Assembly (NCBI RefSeq): GCF_002161555.1
Contig: NZ_NFHZ01000015.1
Location: 33,803 to 97,802, forward strand
Reading direction: 5' to 3'
From: Barnesiella sp. An55
GTDB lineage: Bacteria > Bacteroidota > Bacteroidia > Bacteroidales > Barnesiellaceae
DNA: 64,000 nt
Shown: positions 35,098-43,953 of the stretch, in pieces
How positions within the stretch are numbered: the stretch's first letter is position 1
Layout of the letters: the number at the start of each line of letters is the position of its first letter
Translations under genes and position numbers: made by a program
Notes under the pieces: model-generated
Seen by the model: the letters and a program-made list of their open reading frames with translations, nothing else
The model's database searches: none
What the model was told of the DNA's origin: nothing

Positions 35098-35839
35098 GGG
35101 CTATTTCATCTTTTTGTCGTTGAATCTGTTGCTCTTGTTTCTGCTCGGTTTCGTACTCTTCGGCCAGGTCTTCTCTCACGAACTTCCACCCGCCTATAAT
35201 CGACGAGGCGATACCGTTGCGCTCGATGTAGTCGTGGTAGAACACCAGGTAGATGTGGGCGATGGAGAAGAGAATGAAGGCCCACATGGCTATGTGGTGT
35301 ATTTGTCGCACCACGAAGAATCCGCCGCACAGTTGCAGTATCCATGTGAAGAAGGGTTCCATCACGTTGTTGGTCGATACGCAGAACATGGCCAGGCCGG
35401 TGACCGTCTGGATGATGAAGAGTATGAATACCCCGAAGTAGGTGAAAGCCGCTAGGCTGTTGTGGCCGATGTCGTAAATGGGTTTGGGCGAGAGGAGCAA
35501 CACATCGACCCGGGTGGTGTCGCATATGCCCCGCCACTGTTTGCGGGTGAGGGGCAGGTAGTTGTTCCAGCGGGCAAACGAGTTGCCGGCAAAGGCCCAG
35601 TAGAGTCGCACGAGAAAGTTGAGAATGAAGACGAAGGCGGCGACAAAGTGGATAAACCGCACCCAGCCAAACCAGTAGTTGGCCTCGGGCGGTGTGGCGT
35701 GCTGGATGGCCGGCGGGTTGCCTATGAGGTAGCCAGTCACGCACAGCACGACGATAGCGAGTGCATTGGCCCAGTGGAAGATGCGCACGGGCAGCTCCCA
35801 TACATAGACTTCGCGTAAGGATTTTCGGCGGCTTATCAT
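35078..35839 (-). CDS. hyaC: [NiFe]-hydrogenase b-type cytochrome subunit
   Basis: A 253-residue integral membrane cytochrome b of the HyaC/HupC family. It has four long hydrophobic segments, with His heme ligands in IFHWANALAIVVLCVTGYLI, the HFVAAFVFILNFLVRLYW helix, and the HHIAMWAFILFSIAHIYLVF helix. It anchors the periplasmic hydrogenase dimer and passes electrons to the quinone pool (menaquinone in this phylum). It lies 29 bases after hyaB and overlaps hyaD. The C-terminal tail is charged (EQKQEQQIQRQKDEIAHETK). Confidence 0.93.
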   Translation of the reverse strand: MISRRKSLREVYVWELPVRIFHWANALAIVVLCVTGYLIGNPPAIQHATPPEANYWFGWVRFIHFVAAFVFILNFLVRLYWAFAGNSFARWNNYLPLTRKQWRGICDTTRVDVLLLSPKPIYDIGHNSLAAFTYFGVFILFIIQTVTGLAMFCVSTNNVMEPFFTWILQLCGGFFVVRQIHHIAMWAFILFSIAHIYLVFYHDYIERNGIASSIIGGWKFVREDLAEEYETEQKQEQQIQRQKDEIAHETKRK

Positions 35840-35868
35840 GACGGTTTCTTTTTTTTGAGGGGTTGTCG

Positions 35869-37587
35869 TTATATCATTTCACAGTGGTGTATGTGCTCGC
35901 CCCGCTCGTCGTAAAGGTGCACGGCACAGGCCATGCAGGGGTCGAACGAATGGATGGTGCGGATAATCTCGAGCGGGGTCTGCGGGTCGGCGACAGGGGT
36001 GCCGATGAGCGAGGCCTCGAAAGCCGACCGTTCCCCACGGGTATCGCGGGGTGAGGCATTCCAGGTGGTGGGTACGATCATCTGGTAGTTCGACACTTTG
36101 CCATCCTTGATGTTGACATAGTGAGCCAGTGCACCGCGGGGTGCCTCGGTGAGTCCCACGCCCTGTGCCGTCTCGGGCCAGGTGTCGGGTTCCCATTTGA
36201 CCCCGTTGAACATGCGGTAGTCGCCGCTTTTGATGTTTCGCAGCAAGGCCGTGTAGAAGTCGGTTTGCCAGTCGGCCAGCAGGCTGGCCTCGATGGCCCG
36301 GGCTAGGGTGCGTCCGGCGGTAGAATACATCGCCTCGTAACCGACACCCAGCTGGTCGAGGCATCGCCGGGTGATGGCCTCGTAGGTTTCGTTGCCGTAG
36401 GCATGAGCCACGATGTTGCGGGCCAGCGGCCCCGTCTCCATGGGCATACCCTTGTAGCGGGGAGTCTTTATCCAGCTGTAGGGCTGGTCGCGCTCGAGGT
36501 ACTGGTAGGGCGGTGTAGCCCCCGTGTAGTCGAGGTTTGTCTCGCCCACCGAGGGGTGAAGGCCCACCTCCTTGCCCTGTGAGTAGGAGTACCACGAGTT
36601 GTTGACAAACTCGAGCAGACCGTCCATCGCCCAGGGGTCGAACTCGACTACCCGCGACAGGTCGCGATCGACGACGATGCCTCGCGGACTCTTGTAGGTC
36701 GATAGCTCGCCATAGTGGCCCATGGGGTAGTCGCCATAGGTGATGTAGTTGTGCAGACCGCCGCCGATGCGGGTCCACTCGGGGTAGTAGGAGAGGATGG
36801 CCAGCACGTCGGGCAGATAGACCTGTTGCACGAAGGTTTGCGTGCGTTCGATAATCTGGGCCACATAGTTGAGCCGCTCCATGTTGAGGGCGTTGGGGTC
36901 GTTGATGTTGATGGCACAGGCCATGCCGCCCACCAGGAAGTTGGGGTGCGGATTCTTGCCGCCGAAGATGGTCTGTATCTTTACCATCTCTTTCTGCACG
37001 TCGAGCGCTTCGAGGTAGTGGGCCAGTGCCACGAGGTTGACCTCGGGCGGCAGTTTGTAGGCCGGGTGTCCCCAGTAGCCGTTGGAGAAGATACTGTAAC
37101 GGCTGGTTTCGATGAAGCGTTGCACGCGCTCCTGTATCTCGACGAAGTATCCGATTGAGTTCTTGGGCCAGTCCGAGAGACGCTGGGCCACTTCGGCAGC
37201 CTTGCGGGGATCGGCATGCAAGGCCGACATGACATCGACCCAGTCGAGAGCCTGTAACTGGTAGAAGTGGGTCACGTGGTCCTGTATGGTCACGGCCGAC
37301 TGCATGAGGTTGCGCACCTGTTCGGCGTTGGGCGGAACGACAATGCCCAGGGCATTTTCGACAGCCCGTACCGAGCAGAGCGAGTGTATCGAGGTGCACA
37401 CGCCGCACACTCGTCCCACATAGGCCCACACGTCGCGGGGGTCGCGGTCTTTGACAATGATCTCGATGCCGCGTATCATGGTGCCCGAGCTGAAGGCGTC
37501 GGTGATGACGCCCCCTTCGATATCGGCCTCGATGCGCAGATGGCCTTCGATTCGGGTAATGGGGTCAACAACAATTCGTTTGGTCAT
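35869..37587 (-). CDS. hyaB: [NiFe]-hydrogenase large subunit
   Basis: A 572-residue catalytic subunit. The N-terminal nickel ligands are C61 and C64 in RVCGVCTSIHS, and the C-terminal ones are C551 and C554 in SFDPCMACAVH. The last 15 residues after H557 are the extension that HyaD removes on nickel insertion. RIEGHLRIEADI at the start and the overall length are typical of group 1 membrane-bound uptake hydrogenases. It is exported together with the Tat-tagged small subunit and oxidises H2 at the periplasmic face. It follows hyaA by 19 bases. Confidence 0.96.
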   Translation of the reverse strand: MTKRIVVDPITRIEGHLRIEADIEGGVITDAFSSGTMIRGIEIIVKDRDPRDVWAYVGRVCGVCTSIHSLCSVRAVENALGIVVPPNAEQVRNLMQSAVTIQDHVTHFYQLQALDWVDVMSALHADPRKAAEVAQRLSDWPKNSIGYFVEIQERVQRFIETSRYSIFSNGYWGHPAYKLPPEVNLVALAHYLEALDVQKEMVKIQTIFGGKNPHPNFLVGGMACAININDPNALNMERLNYVAQIIERTQTFVQQVYLPDVLAILSYYPEWTRIGGGLHNYITYGDYPMGHYGELSTYKSPRGIVVDRDLSRVVEFDPWAMDGLLEFVNNSWYSYSQGKEVGLHPSVGETNLDYTGATPPYQYLERDQPYSWIKTPRYKGMPMETGPLARNIVAHAYGNETYEAITRRCLDQLGVGYEAMYSTAGRTLARAIEASLLADWQTDFYTALLRNIKSGDYRMFNGVKWEPDTWPETAQGVGLTEAPRGALAHYVNIKDGKVSNYQMIVPTTWNASPRDTRGERSAFEASLIGTPVADPQTPLEIIRTIHSFDPCMACAVHLYDERGEHIHHCEMI

Positions 37588-37606
37588 GATTCGATGGTTT
37601 TATCGG

Positions 37607-38788
37607 TTAGTCTTTCTCTTTCTCCAGGTGGCGGGCCTTTTGGTCGAGAGCCTGTTCCCGGTGTTCGATGTGTTGCTCTTCGGTGGCGAAGGCTTCGCGG
37701 TTCAACTCGTCGTTGTCCATTTGGTTCTTGATGAGTTTCCGTTTCTGGATATTGGTTACGATGGCATGGGCAGCCACACCGGCTGCGGCAACGGCGGTAA
37801 GTCCCAGCCCTATCTGGTCGGCGGTGGCTTCGATGCCAAAGCCGTTGACATGGGGCAGATGGTGATACAGGGGTTCGGCATCCCAAAAGCCGGGTTCGGC
37901 ACACCCGATGCAGCCGTGTCCCGACTGGATGGGGTAGCTCACCCCTTCGTTCCATTTGATGACGGCACACGAGTTGAAGGTGTTGGGGCCCTTGCATCCC
38001 ATCTTGTAGAGGCAGTATCCCTTCTTGGCATTCTCGTCGTCGAAGGCCTCGACAAAGAGTCCGGCGTCGAAGGCCGGCCGGCGGTAGCAGGTGTCGTGGA
38101 TGCGGCGACCGTAGAAGGTGACGGGGCGTCCCATGGCATCGAGTTCGGGCAGCCGGTCGAAAGTGAGGATGTAGGTGATGACCCCGGCCATGACATCGGC
38201 GATGGGCGGACAGCCCTGCACGTTGATGACCGGTTTGCCCGAGATGATTTTATGCACGGGCTTGGCATCGGTAGGGTTGGGATAGGCACCCTGCACACAG
38301 CCCGATGAGGCGCAGTTGCCCCAGGCGATGATGGCGCTTGCCCCTTGGGCGGCCTCGTCGAAAATCTGTTTGGCCGATTGCCCGGCGATGGTGCAGTAGC
38401 CGGGATTCCCCAGCGGGACGGAGCCTTCGACAATCAGGATGTATTTGCCCCAGTTGGCTTTCATGGAGCGCTCGCGCACCTCCTCGGCCTGGAATCCGCT
38501 GGCCGCCATGAGCGTGTCGGAGTAGTCGAGCGAAATCATCTCGAGCAGAATCTGCCCCACGAGCGGGTGCGACGAACGCAGGAACGACTCGCTACAGCAG
38601 GTACACTCCTGGAAGTGGAACCAGAGCACCGGCTTGCGGGGCTTGCTTTGGAGTGCGTTGACTACCTGGGCCAGGCCGCTCTGTTGCAGCCCCAGCATGG
38701 CCCCCATGATGCCGCAGAACTTGAGAAACTGGCGGCGGGTATAACCCTTCGCCTTCAGCTCTTGGTAGAATGTTTTTTCTTTTCCCAT
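37607..38788 (-). CDS. hyaA: [NiFe]-hydrogenase small subunit, oxygen-tolerant type
   Basis: A 393-residue Fe-S subunit from the ATG at 38788, with a Tat signal (TRRQFLKFCG) at residues 17-26. It relays electrons from the NiFe site through three clusters. The proximal cluster region reads FQECTCCSESF, with C62, C64 and C65, and WGNCASSGCVQ, with C159 and C164. C64 and C164 are extra relative to standard hydrogenases and match Cys19 and Cys120 of E. coli Hyd-1, the ligands of the oxygen-protecting [4Fe-3S] cluster. A C-terminal hydrophobic helix (LGLTAVAAAGVAAHAIV) anchors it, followed by an unusually long charged tail. An ATG at 38836 precedes the Tat signal and is rejected. Confidence 0.95.
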   Translation of the reverse strand: MGKEKTFYQELKAKGYTRRQFLKFCGIMGAMLGLQQSGLAQVVNALQSKPRKPVLWFHFQECTCCSESFLRSSHPLVGQILLEMISLDYSDTLMAASGFQAEEVRERSMKANWGKYILIVEGSVPLGNPGYCTIAGQSAKQIFDEAAQGASAIIAWGNCASSGCVQGAYPNPTDAKPVHKIISGKPVINVQGCPPIADVMAGVITYILTFDRLPELDAMGRPVTFYGRRIHDTCYRRPAFDAGLFVEAFDDENAKKGYCLYKMGCKGPNTFNSCAVIKWNEGVSYPIQSGHGCIGCAEPGFWDAEPLYHHLPHVNGFGIEATADQIGLGLTAVAAAGVAAHAIVTNIQKRKLIKNQMDNDELNREAFATEEQHIEHREQALDQKARHLEKEKD

Positions 38789-38810
38789 GACAGATAGGTG
38801 TTTGGTCGTT

Positions 38811-39857
38811 TCAACAAATGCGCGGCAGTTGTTCACCGCTCAGCATATCGATAACCCGGGTTTGCCCCAGGGCCAGTTGCAGAAGTACTTCGGGATGCCG
38901 GTCGTCGGTCACGTGGCCTATGAGGCTGGCTTTGCTCCCGTGCGGGTCGTTGCGGATGATATGAAGGGCCTGTTCGGCATATTCGTCGGGCAGGAACACG
39001 AGCATGATTCCCTCGTTGGCGACATAGAGCGGGTCGAGGCCCAGCAGGTTGCAGGCCGCTTGCACCGGGGCCTCTATGGGCAGAGCCTCTTTGTCGAGGG
39101 TAATGGTCACCCCGGCCTCCTCGGCAATCTCGTTCAGAGTACTCGACAACCCTCCCCGGGTGGGGTCGCGCAGCATATGCACGTCGGGGACTCCGGCCAG
39201 CAGGTTCGATACAATTTGGGTAAGGGCTGCGGTGTCGCTCTGGACACTCGTCTCGAATCCCAATCCTTCGCGTGTGGAGAGAACCGATACTCCGTGGTTG
39301 CCTATCGGGCCGGTCACAATCACGGCATCGCCTTTCTTTACCCGGTGCAGTCCTATTTCGATGTTGCCGGGTACGACTCCTATTCCCGAGGTGTTGATGT
39401 AGAGCCCGTCGCATTTGCCGTGCTCCACCACCTTGGTGTCGCCGGTGACGATAGAGACTCCCGCGTGTGCGGCAGCCCGGTGCATGGCCTGCACCACTTG
39501 TCGCAGGGTGTCGAGGGGGAGTCCCTCTTCGAGAATGAAGGCGGCCGACAGGTAGAGGGGTTTCGCCCCGCAGCAGAGCAGGTCGTTTACGGTGCCGTTC
39601 ACAGCCAGGTCGCCTATGCTTCCGCCGGGGAAGAAGAGGGGCGAGACCACAAACGAGTCGGTGCTGAAGGCGATGCGAGGTGCAGGAACCGTGAGGGTGG
39701 CTCCGTCGTGAGCCTGTTCGAGCCAGCGGTTGGCAAAGGCCGGGTAGAAGAGGGTCTCGATAAGTCGGCCGGTCATGCGTCCGCCCCCGCCGTGGGCCAG
39801 GGTGATGCAGTCGTTGGGTTGTGTGGGTATCGGGCAATCGGGTATATTCATATTCAT
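38811..39857 (-). CDS. hypE: Hydrogenase maturation factor HypE
   Basis: About 348 residues from the ATG at 39857 (39851 also possible), seven bases after the hypD stop. It is a PurM-like ATPase that dehydrates the carbamoyl group placed by HypF on its own C-terminal Cys, making the cyanide ligand. The N-terminus has ITLAHGGGGRMTGRLIETLF, and the ATP-binding region has GVSIVTGDTKVV and MLRDPTRGGLSSTLNEIAEE. The C-terminus ends exactly in PRIC, the essential cysteine tail. Upstream in-frame starts run into hypD and are rejected. Confidence 0.95.
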   Translation of the reverse strand: MNMNIPDCPIPTQPNDCITLAHGGGGRMTGRLIETLFYPAFANRWLEQAHDGATLTVPAPRIAFSTDSFVVSPLFFPGGSIGDLAVNGTVNDLLCCGAKPLYLSAAFILEEGLPLDTLRQVVQAMHRAAAHAGVSIVTGDTKVVEHGKCDGLYINTSGIGVVPGNIEIGLHRVKKGDAVIVTGPIGNHGVSVLSTREGLGFETSVQSDTAALTQIVSNLLAGVPDVHMLRDPTRGGLSSTLNEIAEEAGVTITLDKEALPIEAPVQAACNLLGLDPLYVANEGIMLVFLPDEYAEQALHIIRNDPHGSKASLIGHVTDDRHPEVLLQLALGQTRVIDMLSGEQLPRIC

Positions 39858-39864
39858 CTCTTTT

Positions 39865-40953
39865 TTAGGTCGTTCGGTAGCGGTAGAATGAGGCACAGGC
39901 ACCTTCGCTCGATACCATCGAGGGCCCCTGTGGAGAGTCGGGGGTGCAACGCCGGCCGAAGAGGGGACACTCACGGGGCGAAATCTTCCCCTTCATGATC
40001 TCTCCGGCTCGGCAGGGCGAGGCGTCGGTGACGGTATTTATCGCACAGTGAAAACGGTTTTGAGCCTCATATTGTTCATAGGCGGGGCGCAGTTTCAACC
40101 CGCTCCCTGCGATGGTTCCCAACCCTCTCCAGCGGGCGTCGCAGGGGGTGAAGAACCGGGAGGTCTCGCGGCGGGCCTGTTCGTTGCCTTGGGGGGCGAC
40201 TGCCCGGGAATAGGCGTTGACGACTTCGGCCCTTCCCTGAGCATGAAGTTGCACCACGTGGTAGATGCCATAGAGCAGATCGGCCGGTTCGAAGCCGGTG
40301 ATGGCGATGGGGCAACCTGTTTGGCGGGCCAGTTGCCGATACTCCCCGATGCCGGTAATCGAGCAGACGTGCCCGGCGGCCAGCAGGGCATCGATTTTAC
40401 AATCGGGGTCGCGGGTGAGGTGCGTGATGGCGGCCGGCAGGGTGAAGAGCGAGGTGAGCAGCGAGAGGTTCTCCAGTCGGGTAGCGATGGCCTCGTTCAG
40501 CAACAAGGTGTAGAGTGGGGTGGTGGTTTCGAAGCCGATGGCGAAAAAGACGACCTGTTGTCGCGGGTTCTCGCGGGCAATCTTCAGCGTGTCGAGGGGC
40601 GAATAGACGATGCGGATTTCGTGCCCCTCGGTGCGCAGGTGTAGCAGGCTTTCTCCCCCGGAGCCCGGCACCCGCAGCATGTCGCCGAACGTGCAGAGTA
40701 TCGTGTTGGCCGACCGGGCTATGAAGAGCGCCTCTTCGACCGTTTCGGCCGGGGTGACGCATACGGGGCAGCCCGGGCCGTGAATCATCTGCACGGTGTC
40801 GGGCAGCAGCTCTTCGATGCGGTAGCGCGACAGGGCATAGGTCTGCCCGCCGCACACCTCCATGATGCGTATCGGTCGTGTGGCCTCCCGGCGGATGGCC
40901 CGCAGCAGGGCCGTGAGGCTGCGGCTATCTCTGAAGGGGCTGTCATACCACAT
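39865..40953 (-). CDS. hypD: Hydrogenase maturation factor HypD
   Basis: A 362-residue iron-sulphur scaffold on which, with HypC, the Fe(CN)2CO unit is assembled. The start at 40953 overlaps the end of hypC by 11 bases, and its sequence begins MWYDSPFRDSRSLTALLRAI. Conserved features are the Fe-binding Cys in IMEVCGGQTYAL, the GPGCPVCVTP motif, LCTFGDMLRVPGSGG, VVFFAIGFETTTP, and the C-terminal cluster region (FGRRCTPDSPQGPSMVSSEG). Much longer readings of this frame upstream translate hypC in the wrong frame. Confidence 0.95.
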   Translation of the reverse strand: MWYDSPFRDSRSLTALLRAIRREATRPIRIMEVCGGQTYALSRYRIEELLPDTVQMIHGPGCPVCVTPAETVEEALFIARSANTILCTFGDMLRVPGSGGESLLHLRTEGHEIRIVYSPLDTLKIARENPRQQVVFFAIGFETTTPLYTLLLNEAIATRLENLSLLTSLFTLPAAITHLTRDPDCKIDALLAAGHVCSITGIGEYRQLARQTGCPIAITGFEPADLLYGIYHVVQLHAQGRAEVVNAYSRAVAPQGNEQARRETSRFFTPCDARWRGLGTIAGSGLKLRPAYEQYEAQNRFHCAINTVTDASPCRAGEIMKGKISPRECPLFGRRCTPDSPQGPSMVSSEGACASFYRYRTT

Positions 40954-41197
40954 GGCTGTCGGGGGGTGTTGGTTGAGCTTGAGCCAGTTTTTCGAAATCG
41001 GCCAAGGTGGCTTCGGCCTCCTCCCGGTCGAGCCGGGCAATGGCCATGCCGGCGTGAGCCAGCACATAGTCGCCTGTCGAGGCGTCGGTATATTGTATGC
41101 AGATGGGGCGATATACCCCGCCGAAATCGACGGTCGCCATGCGCAGCGTGCAGGAGTCGTCGATGGCGATGATTTTTCCGGGAATTGCCAGGCACAT
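40943..41197 (-). CDS. hypC: Hydrogenase maturation chaperone HypC
   Basis: An 84-residue small chaperone beginning MCLAIPGKIIAI, in which Cys2 is the conserved residue that carries the iron unit between HypD and the large subunit precursor. The core TVDFGGVYRPICIQY and the GDYVLAHAGMAIARLD segment are typical of HypC/HybG. It is the first gene of the seven-gene minus-strand operon and overlaps hypD. Confidence 0.94.
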   Translation of the reverse strand: MCLAIPGKIIAIDDSCTLRMATVDFGGVYRPICIQYTDASTGDYVLAHAGMAIARLDREEAEATLADFEKLAQAQPTPPDSHVV

Positions 41198-41284
41198 GAT
41201 ATTTCGTTCTTTTTTGGATACGCCCCAATGAACAACTCAGGGGGCTCTATTGTTTAGAAAGAAATCTGAAAAAAACGTTTACAG
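41198..41284. promoter_or_regulatory. Divergent control region of the hydrogenase locus
   Basis: An 87-base gap between hypC (minus) and hypF (plus) must hold both promoters or a nearby one. I find no clean TAnnTTTG on either strand and no obvious symmetrical operator, so transcription may need an activator or another sigma factor. This is inference from absence. Confidence 0.4.
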
Positions 41285-43570
41285 ATGAATCAGTATCACA
41301 TACACGTCAGGGGCCTTGTGCAGGGCGTGGGATTTCGCCCCTGCGTATATCGACTGGCTACCGGGATGGGATTGCACGGTTATGTAGATAACAGCAACGA
41401 CGGGGTGCTTGTGGTGTTGCAGGCGACCGGCGCGCAGAAAGATCGCTTTGTGAAGGCGTTGGGCGAGGTGGCTCCCGAGGTGGCCTCGATCGAGCGTATC
41501 GATGTCGAAAGGCATCGGTCGGCGGTGGTGTATGACCGGTTTGAGATTGCTCCCAGCCGCAGCGACGGCGACGACGTTACCCGCATCAGCCCCGATATAG
41601 CCATTTGCCCCGACTGTCTGAAGGATCGGCACCGGCAGCCTCACCGCATCGACTATCCCTTTATCAACTGTACCCATTGCGGTCCCCGGTTTACCATCAT
41701 CAAAGAGTTGCCCTACGACCGTGGGGTGACAACCATGAGCGACTTTGCCATGTGCGATACCTGTCGGCACGAATATATCGACGTGAACGACCGTCGCTTT
41801 CATGCCCAGCCCATTGCCTGCAACCGTTGTGGTCCCGTCTATACGCTGCGCGACAGGAGCGGAGCCGAGGAGCACGACTACCGACGCATCGTGGCACGCC
41901 TGGCCTCTGTCTTGTCGGGCGGAGGGGTGGTCGCTCTCAAGAGCCTGGGAGGCTACAACCTGCTGTGCGATGCCGACAACGAGGCCTCTGTGGTGCGGTT
42001 GCGGCAACTGAAGGGGCGCTATGCCAAACCTTTGGCCGTGATGTACCGCGACGAGGCGACTGCTGCCGACGACTTGTCGCTCACCGACGAGGAGCACCGG
42101 GCTCTCACTTCGTGGCGGCGTCCCATTGTCGTGTCGCGTGAGCGGGCACACCATGCCCCCTGGCTCAACGACGGTTATCGGTCGTTGGGAATCCTTTTGC
42201 CCTATATGGCCATACACTACGATCTGTTCGAGATGGCCCCGTCGTTGCGGCGTGTGGTGGTTACCAGCGGCAACCCGAGTGGAAGCCCCATTGTCATTGC
42301 CGACGGCGAGGCTCACGACCTGTTCGACTCGCAGGTCGAGCTGGTGATTTCGTATAATCGCGAGATTTACAACCGGGTCGATGACTCGGTTGTGTGCGAG
42401 TATGACGGCTTGTGTCGTCCCGTGCGCCGGGCCCGGGGATATACCCCCGAACCCTTGCACAACCTGCAACCCACCGAGGGTATCCTGGCTGTGGGAGCCG
42501 AACAGATGTCGAGTTTTGCTTTGGGCAAACGCAACGACATTCTGTTGGGACAATACATTGGCGAGTTGTCGCATCGGGGCAATCTCGATTTCTTCGAGGA
42601 GTCGGTTGCCCACTTTACCCGTCTGTTCCGCTTCACACCCCGCTGTGTGGTGTGCGACCTGCACCCCGACTATGCGGCTACGGTGTGGGGCGAACACTAT
42701 GCCGCCGAGCATCACGTCCCCCTCTACCGGGTGCAGCATCACCATGCCCATGCCGTAGCCGTCATGGCCGAGTATGACCTCGAGGACGATGTGTTGGCCC
42801 TGTGTCTCGACGGTACAGGCTATGGCGACGACTGTACGATATGGGGCGGGGAACTGTTGCGTTGTTCGCGCACCCGCTACCGTCGCCTGTCGCACCAGCC
42901 CTATCTGCCCATGCCGGGCGGCGATGCAGCGGCCCGTGAGCCTTGGCGCATGGCCATTTCACTGCTCTATTCGCTCTATGGCGAGGCGATGCCGTTGCCC
43001 CCCGATTTTGTCGAGCGCATCGGGAGCGACCGCATCAAACTGGTGAGCCGCATGATAGCCCGGCGTATCAATACCCCGTTGAGCTCGGGGGCAGGACGGC
43101 TCTTCGATGCCGTGGCTTCATTGCTGGGCGTGGCCGACTTCAACCGCTACCAGGCCGAGGCTCCGCAAAAACTGGAGCAATTGGCCGAGGGGGCCGCGGC
43201 GAAGGTCTATCCCTTCGACCACGATAATCCCCTCGATATTTCGTGGTTGGTCGTTGCCTTGGTGAACGACCTGCGCAACGGTGTTCCCCGAAGTGAGATT
43301 GCCAGTGCTTTCCATGCCACCTATGCTGCCATGTGGTGTGCCGAAGTGGCCCGTCAGGCTGTGCGGCAGAAACTGTCGAGGGTCGTGCTCTCGGGCGGCG
43401 TGTTGCAGAACCGGCTGTTGACCGACCGGCTCATGTCGCTTCTGCGACAGGCGGGGTTGCAACCCTATCTGCCGGCTCTCGTGCCGTGCAACGATGCCGG
43501 TATTGCGGTGGGTCAGATGGCTGTCGTTGCAGCCTGGCTGGCCGAAGGAAACATGACAACCCTTAAATAG
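41285..43570 (+). CDS. hypF: Carbamoyltransferase HypF
   Basis: A 761-residue multi-domain enzyme that makes the cyanide precursor from carbamoyl phosphate and ATP and passes it to HypE. Domains in order are acylphosphatase-like (HVRGLVQGVGFRPCVYRLA, residues 1-90), two zinc fingers (CPDC, CTHC, CDTC, CNRC between about 110 and 185), a YrdC-like domain (GGVVALKSLGGYNLLCDADN, 215-390), and a Kae1/HypF C-terminal domain with VQHHHAHAVAVMAEYDL and LALCLDGTGYGDDCTIWGGE. Normal length. It opens the plus-strand half of the locus. Confidence 0.96.
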   Translation: MNQYHIHVRGLVQGVGFRPCVYRLATGMGLHGYVDNSNDGVLVVLQATGAQKDRFVKALGEVAPEVASIERIDVERHRSAVVYDRFEIAPSRSDGDDVTRISPDIAICPDCLKDRHRQPHRIDYPFINCTHCGPRFTIIKELPYDRGVTTMSDFAMCDTCRHEYIDVNDRRFHAQPIACNRCGPVYTLRDRSGAEEHDYRRIVARLASVLSGGGVVALKSLGGYNLLCDADNEASVVRLRQLKGRYAKPLAVMYRDEATAADDLSLTDEEHRALTSWRRPIVVSRERAHHAPWLNDGYRSLGILLPYMAIHYDLFEMAPSLRRVVVTSGNPSGSPIVIADGEAHDLFDSQVELVISYNREIYNRVDDSVVCEYDGLCRPVRRARGYTPEPLHNLQPTEGILAVGAEQMSSFALGKRNDILLGQYIGELSHRGNLDFFEESVAHFTRLFRFTPRCVVCDLHPDYAATVWGEHYAAEHHVPLYRVQHHHAHAVAVMAEYDLEDDVLALCLDGTGYGDDCTIWGGELLRCSRTRYRRLSHQPYLPMPGGDAAAREPWRMAISLLYSLYGEAMPLPPDFVERIGSDRIKLVSRMIARRINTPLSSGAGRLFDAVASLLGVADFNRYQAEAPQKLEQLAEGAAAKVYPFDHDNPLDISWLVVALVNDLRNGVPRSEIASAFHATYAAMWCAEVARQAVRQKLSRVVLSGGVLQNRLLTDRLMSLLRQAGLQPYLPALVPCNDAGIAVGQMAVVAAWLAEGNMTTLK

Positions 43571-43576
43571 CAGGAT

Positions 43577-43933
43577 ATGCATGAATTGTCGTTGGCTTGC
43601 AGTGTGGTCGAGTTGGTCGATAACGAGTTGCACCGGCACGGAGGCGGAGCCCTTCGCACGGTCGAGGTGACCGTGGGTGACTTGTCGGGGGTCGATTGCG
43701 AGGCGTTTGCCTATTCGTTGCAGATGATACTCGACCGTAGGTATGCCGGTGTCCGGGTCGCACTTACCCGGGTATCGCCCCGTGCCCGTTGTCTGACCTG
43801 CGGAGGCATGTTCGAGCCGGCGTCGATTTATACGCCCTGTCCACACTGCGGGAGCTACTCCACCCAACTGCTTGAAGGGCAGGAGTTCCGCCTCTCGTCG
43901 CTGACGGTCGAGGCCGATGAAGATAAACCGTAA
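43577..43933 (+). CDS. hypA: Hydrogenase nickel incorporation protein HypA
   Basis: A 118-residue metallochaperone. It begins MHELSLACSVVELVDNEL, where His2 and Glu3 form the nickel site, and has a zinc site made of CLTCGGMF and CPHCGSYS. It works with HypB to insert nickel in the large subunit. It lies six bases after hypF and 20 before hypB. Confidence 0.95.
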   Translation: MHELSLACSVVELVDNELHRHGGGALRTVEVTVGDLSGVDCEAFAYSLQMILDRRYAGVRVALTRVSPRARCLTCGGMFEPASIYTPCPHCGSYSTQLLEGQEFRLSSLTVEADEDKP

Positions 43934-43953
43934 CAAACCAAACAATAAAAACT

